Below are positions 1 to 8,602 of a stretch of DNA of 17,130 nt, one piece after another. Position numbers and translations under genes: made by a program. The stretch comes from Cymbomonas tetramitiformis (Eukaryota > Chlorophyta > Pyramimonadophyceae > Pyramimonadales > Pyramimonadaceae). The stretch spans positions 1-17,130 of the forward strand of contig LGRX02010052.1 in the NCBI GenBank assembly GCA_001247695.2. Direction: 5' to 3'. The stretch's first letter is position 1; every line of letters begins with the position of its first letter. The notes beneath the pieces are model-generated. The model had not been told where the DNA came from and searched no databases. It saw only the letters and a program-made list of their open reading frames with translations.

Positions 1-1144
1 GTGTCATGTGGTGGTAGTGGATACGTGTCCTTGACGGTGATGTTATTCAGGGCACGATAATCACAACACATCCTCCACTTTCCCCCTGGCTTAGGAGCGA
101 AAATGATTGGGCATCCATATGGCGATGATGATGGACGAAGGATACCCAACTCGACATATTTGATGATTTGCCGTTTGAGTTCCTCCATCATGGGTGCTGG
201 AATGGTACGTACTGGCTGTGAAGGAGGCTTATGTCCAGGTTCGATGTCGATTCTATGATATCCACCTTCAAACCGCTCTGGCCTATGACCAGCCGGAAGA
301 TCCTCTTGGAAAACGTCCGAAAAGTCTTCTCTCACTTGATCACGTGCTGCTGTGACCTCGGGGTCTTCCATTGTGGTGTCTGAGTCTGATGCTGCAAAGA
401 CCAATTCACCATCGACCTCGGAGAGGAAAAAAAGATATGCTACGGCTTCTTCAGCCGAACCACTGGATCGGATGCGACGGAGATGTTTCCTCATAGTGGT
501 GGCACTGACCAATTCCATTTCAGGAAGGCCATCTGAGTCTGGAGTCTGCTCAACTCTGGACAATACTGTGCGAATACTGGAGCCTGATGAATGCTTCCTC
601 GAGTGATCGTCAGATTTTTGGTCTGAAAGTCAATATGTGGATTCCTCCTCTCCAACCAATCTTGACCCAGAATGACAGTGAATGGTTTCATGTCAATGAT
701 GTAGAGATCTACTGAATCCTTATACTTGCCCAGCGTGAATGTAGCATTGGGAAGATAGGATGTACATGGTAGTTGGCTTCCTCCAGCCAATCCCACTGAA
801 AATGATGAAGAATCTGTGGGAGGTATACAAAGCTGAGCAGCGAACTGTCTGTCGATGAAAGATGATGTGGCTCCTGGATCAACCAAAATGTGAGTATTCT
901 GTCCATGGACTTTCCCCTTATACAGCAACAGCTTTTTCTGTGATTTCAGCTGTGCTGTCTGAGACTGCATCTGTGCGATGTTTTCTGTGGGATTATCCAT
1001 CTGCTGAAACTGTAGTGTCAGTCTGGATAGGACTTCCTCTGAAATACTCTCAATCTGGCCACTTGCTTCAGTGGCACTTTCTGGCTGATCTACCCTCGGG
1101 GTGCTCTCATCACCGGTACTTGCGCAGTACCCTGAGAGTTTCCC
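1..1144 (-). pseudogene. pol: Chromovirus pol, left copy: protease and N-terminal RT, frameshifted and cut by the window edge
   Basis: This is the start of a Ty3/Gypsy polyprotein that would give the protease releasing Gag and Pol proteins and the first part of reverse transcriptase. It follows gag in the -1 frame, open from the predicted slip site at 1144-1138, so it probably has no start of its own; a Met codon at 1000 lies inside the linker. The aspartic protease motif VDPGATSSFID is encoded near 885-850 and the later conserved GQDWLERR near 650. A 2-bp insertion at about 600-601, absent from the right copy, shifts the frame and leads to a stop at about 491. Downstream of it the matching reading frame resumes and carries the RT start to position 1, where the gene leaves the window. 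Compared with 4937-5829 I count five substitutions, four synonymous and one Gly to Cys (position 829) in the protease. A tight TXG-like DPG replaces DSG/DTG, as in many plant and fungal Gypsy proteases. Confident in family, and in the break if the sequence is accurate. Confidence 0.88.
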
Positions 1145-2490
1145 TGAGGAGCTGGAGCTGATGGAACTGGATCTGGAGTTGCAACTGCTGCATTGATGCT
1201 GTGCTGACTCTTCAATTCCTTGACCAAGGTGTTGATCGTGTTAATGAGTTTGTTAGACCCATCTTTTGCACCCTGATTCTTCTGTGGCTGTCTCTGATTC
1301 TGAAAGGGATTCTGTGCTGGTGGCTTGCCTTTGATCTGCTTTCCATCATTGGTAGTGGTGGCCCAACAATCCTTCTCGATGTGACCTGGTCGATCACAAC
1401 GATGGCAAGTCTTATTCTGATTCTGTTTCTGTGATTGTCCTTTTCCTTTTCCTTTTCCCTTGCCTTTGCCACTTTTTCCTTTATTCCTATTCTGATTGGA
1501 CTTCTGACTGTCATTCTGTTTCCAATTCTGATTTTTGGATCTGTCATATGGCTTATTGCCACGTCCTCTGTCCTTATCCTTTTTGGCTGGCCCTCCAGAT
1601 GACTGTTCCTTCTGCCCTCGATAATGAAGAGTCTCTGATTGCTTCGAATGAACAACATAGTTCAAGTCGAGCAATATCTGTGTGGTTAGTGACCACGACA
1701 TATTATTCCTTTCTGTTTCTGTCAGGAATCGTAAATGAAACTGTCTGCGAAGTTCCGGATCTACGCTGTTGACGAATCTGTCCTTTATCAACACATCTTC
1801 CAGTTCAACTGCTGCCAGTGCAGCCAGTGAAGTGAATGTGCGTAGATAATCTGAAAAAGTCTGGTTTTCCTGTTTCAGTGACATTAGGTGTTTTTTAGCC
1901 ACTGATCTTTTATGGGGGTTACCAAACTGTCTGAGGAAAATCCCTCTGATTCCTGCAAATGTGGCATCTGGTTGATTTGCCACGACCTGGAAATAGTGTC
2001 TGTCGTTATTCTGTATAAGAGTGAGAAACACTGTGATCAAATCCTTATCATTGACACCTGGATAAGTGAACTGGAAATATCTGTCCACTGTTTCCAACCA
2101 GACCTCTGCGTCCTGTCCTGATTTGAATTCCCTAGGTGGTGCCATTTTCACCTTGGGGACCAAACTGGGTGGAGCTGGTGGAGCTGGTGCTGGTACTGTA
2201 TCTGCATCTGGATCTACAAAGACCATCGGAGGACTGTCTGCAGTATATTCTTCATCTGGTTCCTGAGGCTCGTTTTCAGGATCTCGATATCTGCTCATAT
2301 CAGGCTTCATTCGGCTGATATTGTCGAAGAACCCTATCTTGTCGTATCTGGTCTGGGTATTATCATAACCAGCATGCCATTTCGGGATCTTGAAACGACT
2401 GTATGCATCATATGAGCCTAAGATGTCAAAGAACCATGTAGACGGATCTGCATTGATGGGTGGAATATCTGGATCTTCTGCTTCTGCCAT
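1090..2490 (-). CDS. gag: Chromovirus Gag (capsid and CCHC nucleocapsid), complete
   Basis: Gag is the structural protein of the retrotransposon particle and packages its RNA in the cytoplasm. The protein is 466 aa. Residues about 117-290 resemble the Retrotrans_gag capsid domain (for example REFKSGQDAEVWLE, FLRQFGNPHK, FSDYLRTFTSLA). Then comes a long basic, low-complexity K/Q/N-rich stretch (about 300-361) with a GK dipeptide run at 340-351. A CCHC zinc knuckle sits at 362-375 (CHRCDRPGHIEKDC, spacing C-x2-C-x4-H-x4-C). The acidic, proline-rich N-terminus (70-115) is poorly conserved in the family. The start at 2490 is the first Met of the open frame. Pol follows in the -1 phase. The right-hand copy has lost this gene entirely. 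The frame is intact, so it may still be functional. Confidence 0.92.
   Translation of the reverse strand: MAEAEDPDIPPINADPSTWFFDILGSYDAYSRFKIPKWHAGYDNTQTRYDKIGFFDNISRMKPDMSRYRDPENEPQEPDEEYTADSPPMVFVDPDADTVPAPAPPAPPSLVPKVKMAPPREFKSGQDAEVWLETVDRYFQFTYPGVNDKDLITVFLTLIQNNDRHYFQVVANQPDATFAGIRGIFLRQFGNPHKRSVAKKHLMSLKQENQTFSDYLRTFTSLAALAAVELEDVLIKDRFVNSVDPELRRQFHLRFLTETERNNMSWSLTTQILLDLNYVVHSKQSETLHYRGQKEQSSGGPAKKDKDRGRGNKPYDRSKNQNWKQNDSQKSNQNRNKGKSGKGKGKGKGKGQSQKQNQNKTCHRCDRPGHIEKDCWATTTNDGKQIKGKPPAQNPFQNQRQPQKNQGAKDGSNKLINTINTLVKELKSQHSINAAVATPDPVPSAPAPQGNSQGTAQVPVMRAPRG
1115..1144 (-). promoter_or_regulatory. Predicted -1 programmed ribosomal frameshift signal joining gag to pol
   Basis: Read on the minus strand, the heptamer GGGAAAC (1144-1138) lies in the gag phase as G GGA AAC, the canonical X XXY YYZ pattern. 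It is followed by a 6-nt spacer (1137-1132) and a perfect 6-bp stem, GGTACT (1131-1126) with AGTACC (1120-1115), around a 5-nt loop. An alternative outer pairing of CTCTCA with TGAGAG is also possible. The gag stop is at 1092-1090, and pol is open in exactly the -1 phase from the heptamer through the protease. The same heptamer is used at gag-pro of type D simian retroviruses. Function here is inferred, not shown. Confidence 0.75.
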
Positions 2491-2544
2491 CTAATAAAGA
2501 CAAAACACAACACCAAAATCTCTTCAGCTAACTGAGTGTGTGAA

Positions 2545-2590
2545 GATATATATATACCTATGTTATATATGGTATATCTGTATATTATGA
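2545..2590 (-). promoter_or_regulatory. TATA-rich segment upstream of gag
   Basis: The minus strand reads TATATAACATAGG and several further TATA words within this AT-rich stretch, 55-100 bp before the gag ATG. The position would suit a core promoter or the end of a 5' LTR. There is no direct evidence of a transcription start, and the sequence is simple enough to occur by chance. Confidence 0.2.
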
Positions 2591-2709
2591 TGAGGTTATG
2601 CATGTACATATATCCAACTTCTTCCCCCCTCAAGGAAGTGTGTGATACAGTGGCAGTTGTCAATTGCCAATACCTCATTCAGCATGCATTCCTTATAGGA
2701 ATCAGCTGT

Positions 2710-2797
2710 TACAGTTTTAGGGTTGCAGCCCTACAGTCCTTGGGTTGTAGCCCTGCAGTTTTTGGGTTGTTGCCCTACAGTTTCAGGGTTGTTGCCC
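2710..2797. repeat. 22-bp tandem repeat, four units
   Basis: Four head-to-tail 22-bp units start at 2710, 2732, 2754 and 2776. Each begins T(A/G)CAGT and contains GGGTTG followed by (C/T/G)(A/T)GCCC. Units differ by a few substitutions only. The array lies about 220 bp upstream of gag in the left retrotransposon copy. It has no CRISPR-type spacers. Confidence 0.9.
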
Positions 2798-2880
2798 ATA
2801 GTATTATCATGTCTACGATGATTTAGCATGATATAATAATGCCAAAAAACGAAGTTTTTCCAAATAATGGCGGCATTTTA

Positions 2881-3271
2881 GGGCATGTGTGGTTACAGTG
2901 GCCCTATTACCCAATACAGTGTTTAGGGTGTTACTTGATATCAGTAACTCTAATACAGGTAAAAAATAAGCAGTATAACGATTTTGCCAAGATTTTTAAG
3001 CAAAAGTGCATTCAATACCTAAGTGAATGTTAGGTGATTTTCAGAGGGTACGTTCTACCCCTGACACACACATTCAAATATTAGGGTGTTACAGGGTGTT
3101 ACACGTGTTATGTCTTTCAGGGATTGTTATTTGATAGATAAATATCCATTATAGCAAAAAAATCAATCCCGAATTTGCAAAAGATTACACGTACAGCATT
3201 TTGACCGATTTAGTGTTACAGCCAATATGTTTACCCCTATATATTACACACCTAATATCTAGGGTGTTACA
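2881..3271. repeat. Diverged tandem repeat with AGGGTGTTAC blocks
   Basis: AGGGTGTTAC occurs at about 2925, 3083 and 3261, with a close extra GGGTGTTACA copy at 3094, and it is preceded by similar context each time. The segment before 3083 (TACCCCT, CACAC, ATATTAGGG) and the one before 3261 (TACCCCT, CACAC, ATATCTAGGG) clearly match. Spacing is roughly 160-180 bp, suggesting two to three degenerate copies of a longer unit. On the minus strand the blocks read TGTAACACCCT, which resembles some chromovirus LTR starts, but no paired end was found. Confidence 0.5.
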
Positions 3272-3906
3272 CGAGATATGACATGTGTCATTATGATTTT
3301 CTCATACCTCAATAGGTATAAAATCATATTATCAAATAAAATAGGGTCCGATTTTCAATTTTCAAATCTATCGCAAACGGATTTTACCTATTTTGGCCGT
3401 TTTTGGCTATATGTATATATATATACATATACATATCTCTGTGTGTGTGTGGACTGCAAAGTACAGAAACACTGCAAATCACTTTTCCTTTGCACATGAC
3501 AAATTTCATGGCATAAAAGTGAATTATGCTGTATATCAACATCTGTGGTTGATCACATTTCTGGGTTTTACTGATTTAAACCCATGGAGGCAAATGCACT
3601 CTCTGGTGATATTTAAGATGAATAAACTGTAAATGAATTCACAGTTGTGTCAGATCCTAATATATATTTGGATGTATACAACGAGTATATCAAGTGATAT
3701 CTCTGTATTCAAATACATCTGGACACTGCTAGATGTAATCTGAGCAGTTTTTACACAACACATTATTTGTGTGTATGTGCGTCCACAACCACCTATTGTC
3801 AATTCATGTATGGTTGCTGATCTGAGTTGGTACATGCATGTGAAGTGATCATCTGTATCAACTGTCAGAATGCAATGTAGATATTGATGTTGCTCCAGCG
3901 ATGATA

Positions 3907-4162
3907 TGTGAGTGAGACGCATGGACAGTGCTCAACAGTGACCAGCTGTTATTTGAGCACTGTATACTGCCTTCGGGTCTGGAGATATCTCCATCCAGCC
4001 CTTCAGCATGTTGTTTGATCCTGTTCCCTTATGTATCGCCATCGCTGACACTTCCACGCACATGTGTTTGGAAGTGGGATCTATGTATTATGTATTGATA
4101 CAATACTTGATCATTACACTTGGAGTCAGTGTATTGTCAACATAATGAATGCTAGTGTTTGT
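3907..4162. repeat. Inner inverted repeat, left arm
   Basis: This arm is the reverse complement of 4688-4944 with one substitution and one single-base gap seen. Together the arms enclose a 525-bp loop. The left end carries ATGTGAGT (3907-3914), the same word found at 888-895 in pol, which marks the deletion junction of the right-hand arm. No target-site duplication flanks the pair. Confidence 0.93.
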
Positions 4163-4687
4163 TGATTGCGTATGTTGCTAGTGTTTGTACTTCTATATCA
4201 TGCACACAACTTATTCTGAATGATTGCAATGTTGTAAATGTTACATACTTTATTATATTGAACAGCTTGATCACGATAACAGCTGTATTAAATAGAGCAT
4301 AAGCATATTGCAGTGAATGCTAAACTATATTAGAATCCATGTTGCAAAGGGTGCCTGACAGTAATCATAACACCATAATAAGTTTGTCGTGCCCTGGTGG
4401 AGCCGAGATGCTCTCCAGATAACACGTACATTCTATGGTGGATTACTTGAAGGAATGCTCACCTGAGCTTCATGTGAAATTTATCAGCAACTCATATCGT
4501 AATGAGATTATCATGGAATTACAAATCCCTAAACTATATATATCATGTTAGATATAATCAGTACGTGGTATGCTGACAATCTGCATGATAAGCTGTTAGG
4601 ATATTGTGATATCCATAAAGATCTTGCAAAGTGTGTGTAAGTAAACACACACACACACAAGTACTAATCAGCAGTACTATACACTGC
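4163..4687. other. Loop between the inner inverted repeats, no gene seen
   Basis: This AT-rich spacer between the arms has no open frame of note. It contains the GT/AC microsatellite at 4631-4660 and a second copy of the GCTAGTGTTTGT word that ends the left arm (4151-4162 and about 4175). It appears to be the centre of the head-to-head arrangement. Confidence 0.5.
4631..4660. repeat. GT/AC microsatellite with self-complementary halves
   Basis: A short (GT)4 run is followed, after a 7-base spacer, by about eight AC repeats, so the two halves can pair as a hairpin. It lies inside the loop of the inner inverted repeat. Confidence 0.85.
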
Positions 4688-4944
4688 ACAAACACTAGCA
4701 TTCATTATGTTGACAATACACTGACTCCAAGTGTAATGATCAAGTATTGTATCAATACATAATACATAGATCCCACTTCCAAACACATGTGCGTGGAAGT
4801 GTCAGCGATGGCGATACATAAGGGAACAGGATCAAACAACATGCTGAAGGGCTGGATGGAGATATCTCCAGACCCGAAGGCAGTATACAGTGCTCAAATA
4901 ACAGCTGGTCACTGTTGAGCACTATCCATGCGTCTCACTCACAT
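4688..4944. repeat. Inner inverted repeat, right arm
   Basis: This is the reverse complement of 3907-4162. Its last 8 bases (4937-4944, ACTCACAT) are shared with the protease coding sequence, so the arm runs directly into pol. It also supplies the ATG at 4928 that opens the right-hand pol frame. Confidence 0.93.
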
Positions 4945-7791
4945 TTTGGTTGATCCAGGAGCCACATCATCTTTCATCGACAGACAGTTCGCTGCTCAGC
5001 TTGGTATACCTCCCACAGATTCTTCATCATTTTCAGTGGGATTGGCTGGAGGAAGCCAACTACCATGTACATCCTATCTTCCCAATGCTACATTCACGCT
5101 GGGCAAGTATAAGGATTCAGTAGATCTCTACATCATTGACATGAAACCATTCACTGTCATTCTGGGTCAAGATTGGTTGGAGAGGAGGAATCCACATATT
5201 GACTTTCAGACCAAAAATCTGACGATCACTAGGAAGCATTCATCAGGCTCCAGTATTCGCACAGTATTGTCCAGAGTTGAGCAGACTCCAGACTCAGATG
5301 GCCTTCCTGAAATGGAATTGGTCAGTGCCACCACTATGAGGAAACATCTCCGTCGCATTCGATCCAGTGGTTCGGCTGAAGAAGCCGTAGCATATCTCTT
5401 TTTCCTCTCCGAGGTCGATGGTGAATTGGTCTTTGCAGCATCAGACTCAGACACCACAATGGAAGACCCCGAGGTCACAGCAGCACGTGATCAAGTGAGA
5501 GAAGACTTTTCAGACGTTTTCCAAGAGGATCTTCCGGCTGGTCATAGGCCAGAGCGGTTTGAAGGTGGATATCATAGAATCGACATCGAACCTGGACATA
5601 AGCCTCCTTCACAGCCAGTACGCACCATTCCAGCACCCATGATGGAGGAACTCAAACGGCAAATCATCAAATATGTCGAGTTGGGTATCCTTCGTCCATC
5701 ATCATCGCCATATGGATGCCCAATCATTTTCGCTCCTAAGCCAGGGGGAAAGTGGAGGATGTGTTGTGATTATCGTGCCCTGAATAACATCACCGTCAAG
5801 GACACGTATCCACTACCACCACATGACACCCTACTAGAGCAGCTGAAGGGATCAAGATGGTTCAGTAGATTTGATTTCAACCAGTTCTTTCACCAAATCC
5901 CCATTCATCCGGATGATATACATAAAACTGCTATTCGCACCAGATACGGTTCTTATGAATGGACAGTTATGCCTTTCGGATTGACCAATGCTCCTGCAAC
6001 AGCACTTCGTGTAGGAAATCGGGCATTTTTCGACTTCATCGACCAGTTCCTTGTCATATTCATGGACGACACTATCGTATACAGTCCAGATTTTGACAGT
6101 CATGTGAAGCATGTTCGACAGTTCCTCCAGCGTTGCAGAGATCACCAGTTTTTCATCAGGCCTTCCAAAGTGGAGTTGTTCGTTAGATCTATAGATTTTA
6201 TCGGACATCACATATCTGAAGCAGGCCTATCCATTATCGAAGACAGGATCAGAGCAGTCATGGCAATTCAGCCTCCAGTGTCTTATGGTCCTACCGTTGG
6301 AAAGCAGCCTCTACGCCGTATGGCTAAAGATGGCAAGTCATCCCTTCGGTCATTCTTGGGCATGGTTGGTCAATTTAGGAGATTCATACCAAAGTTCTCC
6401 AAAGTTGCCGAACCTCTCAATCGTCTCCTTAAAGATAATGCAGAATTTGTCTGGGAATCTGAGCAGCAGCAGGCATTTGATAACCTCAAAAGTGCCATCT
6501 GTAACGCTCCAGTATTGCAGCTTCCAGATCAGAAACTGCCATCTATTTTGGAGGTCGATGGATCAGGCACACACGTTGGCCAAGTATTACTCCAGGATCA
6601 AGGAAAAGGTATGAAGCCATGTGGCTATCACAGCGTCACTCTATCCGATACAGAGAGACGTTGGCCTATTCCTGAGATCGAGCTATTTGCCATTGTGGAA
6701 GGCTTCCGATTCTTTCGCCACATCTTGTTGGGAGCTCCTGAGACTATTGTACGCTCAGATCATCAGCCACTGGTTTATTTCCAGACCAAATCCACACTGA
6801 GCCCCAAACAGGCACGGTGGTTGGACGAACTCTCTGAGTACAACTTCCGTATAGAGCACATTGCTGGCGAGAAGAATAAGGTTGCAGACGCACTCACGCG
6901 TATCTCTGCACTTTTTGAACTTACTGATTGTCTTCATCATATGGACATCAGCGAGGTCATTCCATCCGCAGATCCTACATTCATCGCTCTTATATCTTCT
7001 TCATCAGCTCATCAGCTACACGACATCATTATATCCGAATATGATCGTGACACATTTGCACAGACTATTTTGGCTAAGCTGACATCATCGACTTCATCAC
7101 AGTCAGTCAGCAGCTACAGCTTCGAGCTCATTCAGGGGTTGATCTATCGTAAGACCATATATGGCAGACAGCTGTACATTCCACCAACAGCTAAAGTCCC
7201 CACAGATGACGGTGAGATCACACAACTTCGCCACATTCTTCTTCATGAGTGCCACTCAGCCACTATTTCTGGTCATGTAGGCAAAAATCGCATGCTTCAT
7301 CTTCTGCGTAGCCGGTATTATTGGCCAGGAATGACAACGGCAGCTATCAAGTACATTCGGGAGTGCCCCGTTTGTCAGCGCCAGAAAACGAGGCGACACA
7401 AGCCTTATGGTCAGGCACACATACGATATTCTGTGCCTAAGACAAAATGGCTTGATGTATCTCTTGATTGGATCACTGATCTGCCTATCACCACTAATGG
7501 GCACGACAGTATATTTGTGGTAATGTGCCAATTCTCTCATCGTTGTCATCTCATTCCCTTCAGCATGACCTGGACAGCTCAGCATACTGCTTCCATATAT
7601 ATGCAGCATATCTTCAAGCTCCATGGTCTTCCGAGGAACATCATCTCAGATCGAGACCCCAGATTCACCTCTACATTCTGGCAGACACTGTGGAAATCTA
7701 CTGGTACGAGATTGTCCATGACATCGTCACACCATCCACAGTCGAATGCTGCCAATGAGAGAAGCCATGCCTTCATTGAGGACATCCTCAG
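4928..7791 (+). CDS. pol: Chromovirus Pol, exon 1: protease, reverse transcriptase, RNase H, integrase core (gag-less copy)
   Basis: This polyprotein would process particles, copy RNA to DNA and insert it in the genome. Residues 1-6 come from the adjoining inverted repeat, so the start is a by-product of a deletion. Protease motif VDPGAT is at 8-13. RT spans about 225-440, with D316 (RFDFNQFFHQIPI) and FMDD (378-381). RNase H has D544, E585, D611 and D654. Integrase has the zinc ligands H776, H783, C813 and C816 and the triad D847, D908 and E944, with exactly 35 residues between the last two. Unspliced, the frame stops at 7810, 10 codons after the integrase glutamate region. Two oddities are visible. 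The near-invariant FQ of the NAPATFQ motif is replaced by AL (359-360), with Gly at 363 where Met is usual. A stretch of about 20 extra residues (448-470) precedes the SFLG motif. There is no gag and no visible LTR, so autonomy is unlikely. Confidence 0.93.
4937..5829. repeat. Outer inverted repeat, right arm (partner 1-895)
   Basis: This stretch is the reverse complement of 1-895, with five substitutions (left positions 207, 318, 432, 471 and 829) and one 2-bp gap. It covers the protease and the start of RT. The match reaches position 1, so it very likely continues to the left of the window. Confidence 0.95.
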
Positions 7792-7872
7792 GTATTTTTC
7801 AAATTGTTGATTCATGATATGATTTCACCATCCTCTGGTTTACAAACTGATTAGTAGCATTTTCATTTTCAG
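7792..7872 (+). other. Probable 81-bp GT-AG spliceosomal intron inside pol
   Basis: The segment starts GTATTT after CTCAG and ends in a pyrimidine-rich TTTTCATTTTCAG. It has in-frame stops, the first at 7808-7810. Joining 7791 to 7873 keeps the frame and continues the integrase into the family pattern (KLPLVEFAINN). A candidate branch sequence (CTGATTA) lies about 20 bases before the acceptor. Splicing is inferred from sequence only. A 2- to 81-bp insertion or rearrangement that merely resembles an intron is the alternative. Confidence 0.8.
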
Positions 7873-8602
7873 GTGTTGTTGCAATGATACTTCAGCCAAT
7901 TCGTGGGAGGACAAGTTGCCTCTGGTGGAGTTTGCAATTAACAATACCGTTTCTGCATCAACTGGTTATTCACCATTTTATCTCGACTCGATGGCGCAAC
8001 CACTTTCGCCACATGACCTGGTTATCACTATTCCGCCAGAAGCTCCTGTTCCAATACAAAGAGCTATTCGAGATCATTTTGACCAGTACTCGGCTGTTCA
8101 TGCCAACGCGGTAGACAACATTTCCCGAGCAGCAGAAATTAGCCAAGCCAGATTCAATAAGACTCACATGCCTAAGCAGTTTGCAGTTGGGCAGAAAGTT
8201 CTTTTACGGACCGAGTTTATTCAATGGACTGGTTTGACAGAGGCAGGCAGACACTTTAAGCAGCCATATATTGGGCCGTTCACTATTTCCAAAGTGCTTA
8301 GCCATGGACGTGCATACGAGTTAGATTTCGGAAATCTTGATATCCGTATTCATCCGGTACAGCCTGTTTCCAGATTAGAGCTGTACAATGACTCGATCCA
8401 AGCACCTTTGCCTCTGCCACAGATGATCACCGAAGAAGGGCAACCACTGTTTGAGATATCACATATACTCTCGGATAAGTTCACTAGAGGTGTCAAATAC
8501 TATTTAGTACGATATGCAGGCTACGGTCCTGAGCATGACACCTGGGTCAAAGCCACAGAGCTGACCAATGCAGCAGACATTATAGCTGCCTATGAAGGCT
8601 AA
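7873..8602 (+). CDS. pol: Chromovirus Pol, exon 2: integrase C-terminal region and chromodomain
   Basis: The exon starts in phase with exon 1 and encodes about 243 residues. It holds the end of the integrase catalytic fold (LPLVEFAINNTVSASTGYSPF), the GPF/Y-type module around GPFTISKVL, and a C-terminal chromodomain (FEISHILSDK, YYLVRYAGYG, DTWVKATEL). In chromoviruses the chromodomain binds modified histones and steers insertion into particular chromatin. The last codon is followed by TAA. A frame beginning only at 7916 would use a TTG codon and lack an initiator, so a spliced or interrupted pol is the better reading. If unspliced, the element would make integrase without its chromodomain. 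Confidence 0.9.

Larger units (their letters stand above)
2491..3906 (-). other. Leader/upstream region of the left chromovirus copy, no gene seen
   Basis: These 1.4 kb upstream of gag hold no credible coding frame. They contain a TATA-rich segment (2545-2590) about 60-100 bp before the gag start, a polypurine run on the minus strand (2631-2618), a 22-bp tandem repeat (2710-2797), a diverged repeat with AGGGTGTTAC blocks (2881-3271) and AT/GT microsatellite sequence (about 3411-3450). A 5' LTR would be expected here, but I could not define its ends and found no matching copy downstream of the right-hand pol. Confidence 0.5.

Noticed and set aside
352..606. 84-residue plus-strand open frame, and its counterpart on the minus strand at 5206-5478
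   Set aside because: Both are antisense shadows of the protease/RT coding sequence in the two inverted arms.
596..606. The CTCGAG at the 2-bp insertion as a cloning-linker artefact
   Set aside because: There is no vector or adapter sequence next to it, and the flanks are identical to the right arm.
2418..2678. 86-residue minus-strand frame overlapping the gag start
   Set aside because: It runs out of frame with gag over AT-rich leader and has no domain.
2707..2713. TGTTACA/TGTAACA words near 2707 and 3090-3271 as LTR ends
   Set aside because: No pair of matching ends, no primer-binding site and no second LTR copy downstream of the right-hand pol could be identified.
2710..2797. The 22-bp and 30-bp repeats as a CRISPR array
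   Set aside because: The units are directly adjacent with no unique spacers, and the context is eukaryotic.
2923..3093. TTAGGG words as a telomeric tract
   Set aside because: They are isolated within a longer diverged repeat and are not tandem hexamers.
3907..4944. The inner inverted repeats as a fold-back DNA transposon of about 1 kb
   Set aside because: The bases flanking the arms are themselves inverted rather than directly repeated, there is no transposase, and the right arm ends exactly at the deletion microhomology, so a palindromic rearrangement explains it better.
7916..8602. An independent gene starting at 7916
   Set aside because: It would start at a TTG codon, and the sequence is continuous in phase with pol from 7873 after removing the 81-bp gap.
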